From positions 99,241 to 163,240 of the forward strand of contig CACGNN010000002.1 of assembly GCA_902574355.1 (NCBI GenBank): a DNA stretch of 64,000 nucleotides, written 5' to 3'. This DNA is from an uncultured SAR86 cluster bacterium. Its GTDB lineage: Bacteria; Pseudomonadota; Gammaproteobacteria; Magnimaribacterales; Magnimaribacteraceae. Shown here piece after piece: positions 38,077 to 45,965 of the stretch (within the stretch, counting starts at the first letter, position 1; every line of letters begins with the position of its first letter). The notes beneath the pieces are model-generated. The model was not told where the DNA came from. It made no database searches and saw only the letters and a list, made by a program, of their open reading frames with translations. The position numbers and the translations under genes are program-made.

Positions 38077-39321
38077 ATGAGTTCTTATAAATTTAGACCT
38101 ATTATCCTGGCAGGAGGTTCTGGAAAAAGGCTGTGGCCACTTTCAACAAAAAAAAGACCAAAACAATTCATTTCACTATTTGGTGATTTATCTCTTTTCG
38201 ATTTAACTCTCCAAAGAATTAATAATAGGGATTTATTTAAGAAGCCTATAATTGTAACCTCTGAAGAGTATCTATCTTTGGTAGAAGAGTCTTTATCTAA
38301 AACAGGTTTAGAAGTTGAAAGAGTTATTTTAGAGCCTGAATCAAAGAATACTTTTTCTGCTTTGGCCTTACCTGTCTTGGCTTCAATGAAACAAAATATA
38401 AAAGAACGTTATATGGTTTTGCCTTCTGATCATTACATTCCCTTCAATAAATCTTTTTATAAAACTTGTACGAATATTAAAAACCTATTTAGGAAAGATG
38501 CTCTTACACTTTTAGGAGTTTTACCAGATAATCCATCTACAGAATATGGCTATATTTCTATTAGCCCTTCTAATGATGAACTTAAGCGTGTTATATCCTT
38601 TGTAGAAAAGCCCGAACTTGATAAAGCAAAACAATTAGTAAAACAGCCAAATACATTTTGGAACTCTGGTATATTTTGCTTTGAGGGTAAATGGCTAGAT
38701 GAGTCAATTAAGACATATAAACTGGAGATGCACTCTCTTTTACTAGATGTTTTACATACCTTTGAAAATGAGCAAATATATTTTTATCCTGATAAAGATA
38801 AGTTCTCAAAACTTACAGACATATCATTTGATAAAGCCATTGTAGAGTCAAATACTCATAATTATCTTGTAACTTTAGATGCTGGATGGACGGATCTAGG
38901 TTCATGGTACTCTTTAAGCAAACTCCAAAAACAGCCTGAGCATGGTCTTACTCTCTATACTGAAGGAGATAACCCTAGAATAGAAAAACCTTGGGGTTAT
39001 TTTGAGATATTATTTGAAACAGAATTCTCCAAAGTTAAAATTCTTTCTGTTGATCCAGGTCAGATGCTTTCCATGCAGATGCACGAATACAGATCTGAAA
39101 CTTGGTATATAACGCAAGGTATAGCGACTGTTACAAAAGGACACAAAACTCTTGAGCTGTATCCTGGTGAAAATGTTGTAATTGATCAAAAAGAGAGACA
39201 TAGAATTCAAAACTTCGGTAGTGAAGTTTTGGAAATAATAGAAATCCAAACAGGAACATATTTTGGCGAAGATGATATAGTTAGATTTGAAGACATTTAT
39301 GGAAGAAAAGATTTCCACTGA
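38077..39321 (+). CDS. manC: mannose-1-phosphate guanylyltransferase with C-terminal cupin
   Basis: The N-terminal nucleotidyltransferase (about 1-270) has IILAGGSGKRLWPLSTKKRP, LPSDHYIPF, VISFVEKPEL and FWNSGIFCFEGKW, as in GDP-mannose pyrophosphorylases. A C-terminal cupin (about 300-400) has EKPWGYFEIL, GQMLSMQMHEYRSETWYI and GENVVIDQKERHRIQN, as in type II mannose-6-phosphate isomerases. At 414 residues it is shorter than typical ManC/AlgA (about 470-480). The linker is the shortened part. It supplies GDP-mannose for surface glycans. Confidence 0.88.
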   Translation: MSSYKFRPIILAGGSGKRLWPLSTKKRPKQFISLFGDLSLFDLTLQRINNRDLFKKPIIVTSEEYLSLVEESLSKTGLEVERVILEPESKNTFSALALPVLASMKQNIKERYMVLPSDHYIPFNKSFYKTCTNIKNLFRKDALTLLGVLPDNPSTEYGYISISPSNDELKRVISFVEKPELDKAKQLVKQPNTFWNSGIFCFEGKWLDESIKTYKLEMHSLLLDVLHTFENEQIYFYPDKDKFSKLTDISFDKAIVESNTHNYLVTLDAGWTDLGSWYSLSKLQKQPEHGLTLYTEGDNPRIEKPWGYFEILFETEFSKVKILSVDPGQMLSMQMHEYRSETWYITQGIATVTKGHKTLELYPGENVVIDQKERHRIQNFGSEVLEIIEIQTGTYFGEDDIVRFEDIYGRKDFH

Positions 39322-41140
39322 ATCTCCTTATTTTATACCTGTTTCAGATAGGGATATAAAAGATTTTCTTAAACTAATACCGAAATCTCCTGGCGTATAT
39401 AAATTTCTAGATCAGTTTAAAAGTCCGCTCTACATAGGTAAGGCTAAACAACTTGATAAGAGAGTTGCTTCTTATTTTAGAACATCTTCTAGATCCAAAA
39501 AAATAGTAAAATTACTTGAGCAGGCACAATTTATTGAATTCGCATTAACTAATACCGAACTTGAATCTCTTCTTCATGAGCAATTTTTAATTAAAGAGTT
39601 AAAACCCAAATTTAATGTTCAATTTAAGGATGATAAAGGTTATCCTTGGATTAAAATTGAATCTAAAAAAAATTTCCCTGCTGCTAAATCTTTTCTTGGA
39701 AAAAAATTAGAAAATGGAAAATTCTATGGTCCCTTTCCTAATTCTTATGCAGTGAGGGATGCTCTTAAACTTATTCAAAAGACGTTTAAATTGCGTAATT
39801 GTTCAGATGCATATTTTAAAAATAGAAGTAGACCCTGTCTTCAGTACGAAATTGGAAGATGCTCTGCTCCATGCACCGGCTTGATAAATCAAAAAGATTA
39901 TTCAAAGGAGGTCCATAATGCAGAACTCTTATTAGAAGGCAAGTCAGAAGATCTAATCAATAATTTCTATATTGCTATGGATGAATTTTCTCAGAAAAAA
40001 GATTATGAAAAAGCAGCAATATACAGAGATAGAATTTCTGCTCTAAGAGATATACAAAGATCTCAAAGTATAGCTGGCTTTAACAAAAGCAGAGATGCTA
40101 TCTATTTATCTTCTTCATCTCGTATGGTGAAAGTAGGAGTAACCTCTGTCAATCAAGGGTGGGTTACAGGACATAAAAACTTTTTACAAAGTGAGGGTTT
40201 CATAGAACAAGATATTTTAGGTAATTTCATCACTCAACAATATTTAACTAACAATGTGTGTCCAGACTTTCTAGTTATCAATCAAAAATTAGATAACAAG
40301 AATCTACTGGAAAAGGCTTTGTCTGAGAAGCATTCAAGAAAGATTTCCATCATAACAAGACCCGGAAAAAAAGATAAAGGGCTAATAGACTTGTGTAAAA
40401 CGAACACAGAATATGTCCTAAGAAAGAATGAGCCCGATAAAAGTATTAAAATGAAATTTCAAAGATTGAGGGAAGGTTTGAAACTTAAGATCGATCTAGA
40501 CTTGATAGAATCTTATGATATAAGCCATCATGCCGGAAAAAATGCCGTAGCTGGCTGTGTTGTGTATTCACCTAAGGGAAGGACTCTTGATTTGTATAGA
40601 TCATATAATATTAGTAAAACTAACTGGGGCAATGATATTGGGTCAATGACCGAATTGATAAAAAGACGGTTTTCCAAAAAAGATTTAAAAGAATTACCCA
40701 GTCTCGTAATAATTGATGGAGGGGAAACGCACCTCAGACATGCTTTAAAAGCATTTGAAGATTGTAATATATCTGACATTGATGTTATTTCAATTTCAAA
40801 AGGTGCAAGAAGAAAGGCTGCTTTCGACACCATACATTTATCTGATGGTACGAATATAACTATCGATCAGGGTTCTCCTTTTCATCACTTTGTACAAGAG
40901 ATAAGAAACGAAACACATAGATATGCTATTTCTCTCCAAAAGAAAAAAATGAGGAAAACCTCTATTCAATCCAATCTTGATGATTTATCTGGAATAGGAC
41001 ATGCTAGAAAAAAACTTTTATTGAGATATTTCGGGTCTCTGGAACAAATTAAGAGAGCAAGTATAAATGATTTATGTGAGGTTTCTGGAATAGGTAAAAA
41101 CATAGCAAAATCAATATACAAAGAAATACATACTCGATAA
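39299..41140 (+). CDS. uvrC: excinuclease ABC subunit C
   Basis: UvrC makes both incisions in nucleotide excision repair. The protein (613 residues from ATG 39299) has an N-terminal GIY-YIG nuclease (SPGVYKFLDQFKSPLYIGKA), a Cys-rich linker (CLQYEIGRCSAPCTG) and a UVR region around YEKAAIYRDRISALRDIQ. The RNase H-like nuclease follows (IESYDISHHAGKNAVAGCVV, with IDGG later), then tandem helix-hairpin-helix motifs (DLSGIGHARKKLLLRYFG). A TTG at 39287 is an alternative start. Either way it overlaps manC. pgsA follows by 2 bp, as in Escherichia. Confidence 0.94.
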   Translation: MEEKISTESPYFIPVSDRDIKDFLKLIPKSPGVYKFLDQFKSPLYIGKAKQLDKRVASYFRTSSRSKKIVKLLEQAQFIEFALTNTELESLLHEQFLIKELKPKFNVQFKDDKGYPWIKIESKKNFPAAKSFLGKKLENGKFYGPFPNSYAVRDALKLIQKTFKLRNCSDAYFKNRSRPCLQYEIGRCSAPCTGLINQKDYSKEVHNAELLLEGKSEDLINNFYIAMDEFSQKKDYEKAAIYRDRISALRDIQRSQSIAGFNKSRDAIYLSSSSRMVKVGVTSVNQGWVTGHKNFLQSEGFIEQDILGNFITQQYLTNNVCPDFLVINQKLDNKNLLEKALSEKHSRKISIITRPGKKDKGLIDLCKTNTEYVLRKNEPDKSIKMKFQRLREGLKLKIDLDLIESYDISHHAGKNAVAGCVVYSPKGRTLDLYRSYNISKTNWGNDIGSMTELIKRRFSKKDLKELPSLVIIDGGETHLRHALKAFEDCNISDIDVISISKGARRKAAFDTIHLSDGTNITIDQGSPFHHFVQEIRNETHRYAISLQKKKMRKTSIQSNLDDLSGIGHARKKLLLRYFGSLEQIKRASINDLCEVSGIGKNIAKSIYKEIHTR

Positions 41141-41142
41141 GA

Positions 41143-41679
41143 ATGGCAAATTACTTAACAATCTTAAGAATGGCATTAATATTCCCAGTTCTTATATTGG
41201 CAACAGCTGAGCCTGGTTTAAATAATTGGGTAGCTTTAATTTTATTTGTGATTGCTGGCATTACTGATCATTTGGACGGTCTTGTAGCAAGAAAGACAGG
41301 AACAACAAGCGAATTGGGGGCCCTATTAGACCTAGTGGCGGATAAACTATTAATTATTGTTACCCTCTTTTACTTCATTTCTTATGAAAGTAACCTTTTA
41401 TTGATAGTACCTTCCATATTAATAATTATTAGAGAAATAGTCATTTCATCTTTTAGACAGTTTTTAGCTGAAAAAGAAGGTAAAAACCCCGTAAAGGTTA
41501 CTTTCATAGCTAAGAGCAAGACCACATTGCAAATCTTTGCTTTATCTTTCTTGATAATATCACCTAATTTTGGACAGTTTTTCTTTCTCTTAACTATTTG
41601 TTTATTTTGGCTAGCCGCTTATGTTTCTCTATACAGTCTATATGTATACCTAAAAACTTATAAAAATTTAATGAAATAG
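41143..41679 (+). CDS. pgsA: CDP-diacylglycerol-glycerol-3-phosphate 3-phosphatidyltransferase
   Basis: PgsA makes phosphatidylglycerophosphate in the inner membrane, the substrate of PgpA (3427). The 178-residue protein contains the full CDP-alcohol phosphotransferase signature DG-x2-AR-x8-G-x3-D-x3-D, seen from DGLVARKTGTTSELGALLD onward, and about four to five hydrophobic helices. It lies directly after uvrC and before tRNA-Cys and tRNA-Leu, the same order as Escherichia uvrC-pgsA-glyW-cysT-leuZ without glyW. Confidence 0.94.
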   Translation: MANYLTILRMALIFPVLILATAEPGLNNWVALILFVIAGITDHLDGLVARKTGTTSELGALLDLVADKLLIIVTLFYFISYESNLLLIVPSILIIIREIVISSFRQFLAEKEGKNPVKVTFIAKSKTTLQIFALSFLIISPNFGQFFFLLTICLFWLAAYVSLYSLYVYLKTYKNLMK

Positions 41680-41716
41680 CTGGTCTATTAGTTATAGATA
41701 TTTAGAATACAAGCAA

Positions 41717-41790
41717 GGCTGAGTAGCAAAGTGGTTATGCAGCGGATTGCAAATCCGTCTACGCCGGTTCGATTCCGACCTCAGCCTCCA
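41717..41790 (+). tRNA. cysT: tRNA-Cys (anticodon GCA)
   Basis: The acceptor arms GGCTGAG (41717-41723) and CTCAGCC (41780-41786) pair perfectly. The discriminator is U (T at 41787), as expected for tRNA-Cys, and CCA is encoded at 41788-41790. The anticodon GCA is at 41749-41751, and the T-loop reads GGTTCGATTCC. Length is 74 with CCA. Confidence 0.96.
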
Positions 41791-41837
41791 GCGATTCTAT
41801 TAATGAAGAAAACAAAGTACAATAAAACTTTATAGAG

Positions 41838-41924
41838 GCCCGGGTGGTGGAATTGGTAGACACAAGGGACTTAAAATCCCTCGAAGGAAACTTCGTGCCG
41901 GTTCGAGTCCGGCCCCGGGCACCA
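41838..41924 (+). tRNA. leuZ: tRNA-Leu (anticodon TAA)
   Basis: The acceptor arms GCCCGGG (41838-41844) and CCCGGGC (41914-41920) pair perfectly. The discriminator is A and CCA is encoded at 41922-41924. The anticodon loop CTTAAAA places TAA at 41872-41874. A long variable arm with a GAAGGAAACTTC stem marks a class II tRNA, and GGTTCGAGTCC is the T-arm. The polysaccharide island begins 26 bp downstream. Confidence 0.96.
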
Positions 41925-41950
41925 TTATTCATCCTTAAAAATCTTAGAGT

Positions 41951-42499
41951 ATGAAGGCATCAAAAAAAGTTAAAAGCAAAATTATTTGGGTGCTTATTTA
42001 TACAAAAGCAAAACAGGAATTCATAGCTAATGAAAATCTTCAGAAACAAGGATTTAAAACTTTTTTACCGTTAATAGCTCCAACTAATAAAAATAGTGGA
42101 TTTAAATCTCTAGTACCAGTCTTTCCTCGATATTTCTTTGCTCAAATTGATTTTGAATTAGAAAATTGGACTTCCATTAATTCCAGTTACGGGGTTAGTC
42201 ATATTGTTATGTTCGGAGAAAAGTTTACTTCTATCCCCAATAAAATAATTAAATTAATTCAAGATAAGCTCGATGAATCGGGAATATACAAAGAAAATAT
42301 TTCGATAGTCGATTATGAAGAGGGTGATTCAGTCACGATAAAAAAAGGAAAGTTTGCTGGAATAGATGCGATATTCTTATCTAATAAGTCTAAAGACAGG
42401 GTTAGGTTATTATTAAAATTATTGAATACAACGATAGTTTCTGAAATAACTAAATCTGATATAGGTCATAAAGAAATTACCAAGAATTTTAAATTTTAA
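41951..42499 (+). CDS. rfaH: RfaH-type transcription antiterminator (NusG paralogue)
   Basis: RfaH is recruited to RNA polymerase paused at an ops element and suppresses Rho-dependent polarity in long surface-polysaccharide operons. The 182-residue protein has an NGN domain (about 11-105). Its WVLIYTKAKQEFIANENL start, VFPRYFFAQID and SYGVSHIVMFG match Escherichia RfaH (FPNYLFVEFD, RGVSHFVRFG). The C-terminal KOW region EGDSVTIKKGKFAGIDAIF then RVRLLLKLLN also matches RfaH. Housekeeping NusG and Bacteroides-type UpxY are poorer fits. It precedes an ops-like site (42613-42624) by 114 bp. Confidence 0.87.
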   Translation: MKASKKVKSKIIWVLIYTKAKQEFIANENLQKQGFKTFLPLIAPTNKNSGFKSLVPVFPRYFFAQIDFELENWTSINSSYGVSHIVMFGEKFTSIPNKIIKLIQDKLDESGIYKENISIVDYEEGDSVTIKKGKFAGIDAIFLSNKSKDRVRLLLKLLNTTIVSEITKSDIGHKEITKNFKF

Positions 42500-42517
42500 T
42501 CCTATGCTTATCAAAGC

Positions 42518-42569
42518 TTGTTCAAGTATTGAACATTTTGTACAATGTTATTGTTCATTTAATGAACAA
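42518..42569 (+). promoter_or_regulatory. sigma70-like promoter overlapped by three palindromes (putative operator)
   Basis: Palindrome 1 is TGTTCA-N5-TGAACA at 42519-42535 (7-bp perfect arms, 3-bp centre). Palindrome 2 is AACATT-N6-AATGTT at 42532-42549. Palindrome 3, at 42551-42569, is again TGTTCA-N5-TGAACA within 9-bp perfect arms and a single central base. Sites 1 and 3 have centres 33 bp apart, about three helical turns. A promoter fits here: TTGTTC (42518-42523), a 17-bp spacer and TACAAT (42541-42546), with a start near 42553. The sites would thus cover -35, -10 and +1. The MarR-type gene 55 bp downstream is the obvious candidate binder. Confidence 0.6.
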
Positions 42570-42612
42570 ACAAAAAAATTAAGAAAATATGAATTGCGAA
42601 ACAAAAATTCAT

Positions 42613-42624
42613 TGCGGTAGCCAT
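42613..42624 (+). promoter_or_regulatory. ops-like element (RfaH recruitment site)
   Basis: TGCGGTAGCCAT shares the contiguous core GCGGTAGC (42614-42621) with the ops consensus GGCGGTAGCGTG. It would lie about 60 nt into the leader of the promoter predicted at 42518-42546, between the RfaH-type gene and the rest of the polysaccharide genes. Its end touches the TTG start codon of the MarR-type gene. The same GCGGTAG heptamer also occurs by chance inside the SDR gene near 48053, so the match alone is not decisive. Position is the main support. Confidence 0.5.
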
Positions 42625-42947
42625 TGAAAGAAAGAATAAATCACTCTGAGACAGAATTAGAAATTCTAAGTAATATAGAAGCAAATCCCAACCTAACTCA
42701 ACGACAAATTGCAAAAAAACTGGGCGTGAGTTTAGGTAAAACAAATTACTTAATACAAGCTCTTTTAGGTAAAGGTTTTCTCAAGATCAATAATTTCAGA
42801 AGATCGGATAATAAACTGGGCTACTTATACTTGCTAACTCCTAAAGGATTGGAGATAAGAAGAAAACTGACAACGCTATATCTTCAACGTAAATCTGAAG
42901 AATTTGATAAACTTAAAAAAGAAATGGAACGCATAAAAAAATTATGA
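42624..42947 (+). CDS. MarR-family EPS-associated transcriptional regulator
   Basis: The 107-residue protein has a winged helix: EILSNIEANPNLTQRQIAKK, the recognition helix region GVSLGKTNYLIQALLGKGFL, the wing NFRRSDNKLGYLYLLTPKG, and a C-terminal coiled coil rich in Lys/Glu (LYLQRKSEEFDKLKKEMERI). This is the pattern of small MarR-like regulators found at the start of exopolysaccharide clusters. The start is TTG because no ATG exists upstream in frame, and a GGTAG sequence 3 bp before it gives only weak ribosome binding. It probably binds the palindromes at 42519-42569 and so controls its own operon. Confidence 0.78.
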   Translation: MKERINHSETELEILSNIEANPNLTQRQIAKKLGVSLGKTNYLIQALLGKGFLKINNFRRSDNKLGYLYLLTPKGLEIRRKLTTLYLQRKSEEFDKLKKEMERIKKL

Positions 42948-43027
42948 CTACGTCAGATCAAAAAATTTCCAAGGATCATCGTCTCCTAGAAAAAGGGATT
43001 TCCAGAAGTGACTTTTAATGGGATAAA

Positions 43028-43942
43028 ATGAACAGCATGCAACAAAAAAAAGATGAATTTCAAGGCTATGAAGATATTGATTTAATTGGACTAATCAAAA
43101 TTATTTGGTCAGGTAAAATTAAAATTCTAATAATAACTTGCCTCGCAGCGTTTTTATCGGTGATGTATTCGTTGTCTTTGCCTAATATTTTTAAATCTGA
43201 AATCTTATTGGCTCCTGCCGACTCCAGCATGCAAGGATCAGGCGGTTTTGGTAACTATGGAAGTTTGGCAAGTCTTGCGGGTGTCTCATTAGGCCCCCAA
43301 GGAGCTGATGATGTGACGATCGGTCTAGCCACTTTGAAGTCTAGAGCATTCATAACTGATTTTATTGAGCGTAGAGATATTTTAGTGCCTCTGATGGCCC
43401 TAGAATCGTGGACTGAAGAAAAAGTGGAAATTAATACTAACCTTTATGATTTAGAAAAAAGGATCTGGGTAGATGAAAAGCCTGGTTTGCAACAAGCTTA
43501 CAGCACTTTTCAGAATATCTTATCAATTTCCGATGAGGAAGGTTCGGGCCTGGTCAAAATATCTATTACAAATGAGTCCCCTGTTTTAGCTCAACAGTGG
43601 GTATCTTGGCTGGTCGAAGACTTAAATAATTCAATTAGAGATGGCGATGTTGAGGAGGCAAAAAGTTCTATTGCTTTTTTAGAGAAACAGATGGAATCTA
43701 CATCTTTGGTTGATATGCGATCTATACTTTTCAGTTTGATAGAACAGCAGACTGAAATAATTATGCTTGCTTCTGTTAGATCTGATTATTTATTTAAAGT
43801 TATTGATCCAGCAATAGTTCAAGAAAATAAATACTCTCCTAATAGAGCATTGATTTGTATTCTTGGGACTATATTTGGAGGTTTTTTGTCTGTGTGTTTT
43901 GTGTTTTTGATGCATTTTTTGCAATCAAGAAATGATCATTAA
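43028..43942 (+). CDS. wzz: Wzz-type polysaccharide chain-length determinant
   Basis: This 304-residue inner-membrane protein has an N-terminal helix (about 32-54, ILIITCLAAFLSVMYSLSLP) after the usual DLIGLIKIIWSGK lead, a large periplasmic domain, and a C-terminal helix (about 277-297) preceded by the Pro-containing segment KYSPNRALICILG. Wzz proteins set the modal length of O-antigen or related chains. It has no kinase domain, so it is a co-polymerase of the O-antigen type rather than a tyrosine kinase. It indicates polymer synthesis rather than single-sugar protein glycosylation. Confidence 0.82.
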   Translation: MNSMQQKKDEFQGYEDIDLIGLIKIIWSGKIKILIITCLAAFLSVMYSLSLPNIFKSEILLAPADSSMQGSGGFGNYGSLASLAGVSLGPQGADDVTIGLATLKSRAFITDFIERRDILVPLMALESWTEEKVEINTNLYDLEKRIWVDEKPGLQQAYSTFQNILSISDEEGSGLVKISITNESPVLAQQWVSWLVEDLNNSIRDGDVEEAKSSIAFLEKQMESTSLVDMRSILFSLIEQQTEIIMLASVRSDYLFKVIDPAIVQENKYSPNRALICILGTIFGGFLSVCFVFLMHFLQSRNDH

Positions 43943-44138
43943 GTTAAATTTGAGGCTTTCATACTCATAGTAATGTGCACCAGAGTGCTGAGCTTAGTTT
44001 TATTGAAATTTGTAAGAGAAATTACTCACAAGCTTACTTAATTTTAAATTCCTCATTGGGCCACGGGCATACATCTATCGCTCATCTAATTTAAATTTTC
44101 ATTGTGACAATAGCATCAATAGCAAAAAAACTTTCAGC

Positions 44139-45908
44139 ATGAATGAATCTATAACATTAATTTTAAAAAGCCTTTGGGGTCACATTGCATATAAAAGACG
44201 TAAGCAGGCTGTGTTGTTACTTGTCTTGGCCATTTTAACTTCCTTCGCAGAAATTATTAGTTTGGGTGCAGTGCTTCCATTCATTGGCGTGCTAACACAG
44301 CCAGATGAAGTTTTAACCTATCCTTTTGTGTCTGAAATTGCTACTTTATTTGGAATTGAAAATGGGGATGAGTTGGTGTTGCCATTGACTTTGGCTTTCG
44401 CGCTAGCCGCTGTGGTGGCAGGCTTAATGCGTTTATTATTGCTTTGGGGAACTCTGAATTTGGGTAGCATGACGGGTGCTGACTTAAGCATTAAGGTCTA
44501 TAAGCGGACACTTTATCAACCTTATATGATTCATATTCAGCGAAGTAGTAGTGAGGTGATTAGCGGCATTACCCAGAAGGTGGGAATGACAACAGCCACT
44601 TTAATTGCCTTGGTGACTGTGTTTACTTCAACATTATTATTTGCGTCTATTTTATTTACCTTAATTGCTGTGGATCCTATGGTTGCTCTTTTATCATTTA
44701 CAAGTTTCGGTGCTGCTTACGGCATTATTGCATGGGTTACTCGTAAAAAGTTAGTTGCAAATAGCCTTATCACTGCAGATGAGCAGACCCATGTTGTCAA
44801 GGCTCTGCAGGAAGGTCTTGGCGCGATTAGAGATGTTCTACTGGATGGTACTCAGAATGTTTATGTTGATATTTATGGTAAAGCCGTAGTTAGGCTCCGT
44901 CGAGCTGGCGCTGAAAATTCATTTATAAATCAAGCCCCTCGATTTGCAATGGAGACCTTAGGTTTAGTATTAATTTCTTTATTTGTGCTCTTTCTTAGTG
45001 ATCGCTCAGGAGGAATTAGTGGTGCTCTTCCAATATTGGCAATGATTGCGTTTGGCGCTCAAAGACTTTTGCCTTTGATGCAGACGCTATATGGGAATTG
45101 GGCATTAGTGACAGGAAGCAAGGCGGTTTTAAAAGATGTTTTGGACCTTCTGGAACAAGAAATGCCAAGTCATACAGAAGTAAAATCCTTGCCACCTTTG
45201 AGCCTTAAGAAATCAATTTGTTTCGAAGATGTAAGCTTTACCTATGCCAGTGATTCGAATCCAGTACTGAATGATGTTAATTTTAATGTTAACAAGGGTT
45301 CTAGAGTTGGAATAATTGGACCTACTGGAAGTGGGAAGAGCACAGCGTTAGATCTTTTGATGGGTTTGCTTCAACCAACCCAAGGCTCAATTAAAATCGA
45401 TGGTACCTCAATCAATTCTTCTCAAGAGAGAGCATCATGGCAGCACTCAGTTGCTCATGTTCCCCAGAGTATTTTTCTTAGTGATGCAACCGTTGCTGAG
45501 AATATAGCCTTCGGTGTTCCTGTCGATAAAATTGATCTTGATCGAGTTCGTGATTCGGCTGAAAGAGCTCAAATTGCTGATTTTATTGAGAGCAGATCAG
45601 ATGGATATGACTCTTTTGTTGGAGAGCGAGGTGTGCGGCTCAGTGGAGGACAGCGTCAACGTATTGGTATAGCTCGTGCTTTGTATAAAAATGCTAGCGT
45701 ATTAGTTTTTGATGAAGCTACAAGTGCTTTAGATGACCAAACGGAACAGGCTGTAATGAGGACTATTGATGAACTTAGTGGTGATCTTACCTTGTTTATA
45801 ATTGCTCATCGATTAACAACTCTTAGAAACTGTAATCAAATTATAGAATTAAAATCAGGCATTGTTAGCCGGATGGGAAGCTATCAGGACTTAATTGATA
45901 TCAGATAG
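44139..45908 (+). CDS. ABC exporter with fused membrane and ATPase domains
   Basis: The 589-residue half-transporter has about six membrane helices (20-320) and an ATPase domain (about 355-589). The latter has Walker A IIGPTGSGKSTALDLL, signature LSGGQRQRIGIARALY, Walker B VLVFDEATSALD and the switch His in FIIAHRLTTL. In this context it may flip a lipid-linked oligosaccharide, as PglK/WlaB does. Lipid A export (MsbA) is less likely so far into a glycan island. No wzx is visible in the window. A 196-bp spacer precedes it; no clear signal was found there. Confidence 0.83.
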   Translation: MNESITLILKSLWGHIAYKRRKQAVLLLVLAILTSFAEIISLGAVLPFIGVLTQPDEVLTYPFVSEIATLFGIENGDELVLPLTLAFALAAVVAGLMRLLLLWGTLNLGSMTGADLSIKVYKRTLYQPYMIHIQRSSSEVISGITQKVGMTTATLIALVTVFTSTLLFASILFTLIAVDPMVALLSFTSFGAAYGIIAWVTRKKLVANSLITADEQTHVVKALQEGLGAIRDVLLDGTQNVYVDIYGKAVVRLRRAGAENSFINQAPRFAMETLGLVLISLFVLFLSDRSGGISGALPILAMIAFGAQRLLPLMQTLYGNWALVTGSKAVLKDVLDLLEQEMPSHTEVKSLPPLSLKKSICFEDVSFTYASDSNPVLNDVNFNVNKGSRVGIIGPTGSGKSTALDLLMGLLQPTQGSIKIDGTSINSSQERASWQHSVAHVPQSIFLSDATVAENIAFGVPVDKIDLDRVRDSAERAQIADFIESRSDGYDSFVGERGVRLSGGQRQRIGIARALYKNASVLVFDEATSALDDQTEQAVMRTIDELSGDLTLFIIAHRLTTLRNCNQIIELKSGIVSRMGSYQDLIDIR

Positions 45909-45965
45909 TTAAATTATTTATTTTTGAATAAAGTCGTTAGTTTTGAGGACGTAGATTTTATCTGA

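Noticed and set aside
41901..41924. tRNA-Leu 3' end as an attachment site for an integrated element
   Set aside because: I found no second copy of the tRNA 3' end downstream within the window and no integrase gene.
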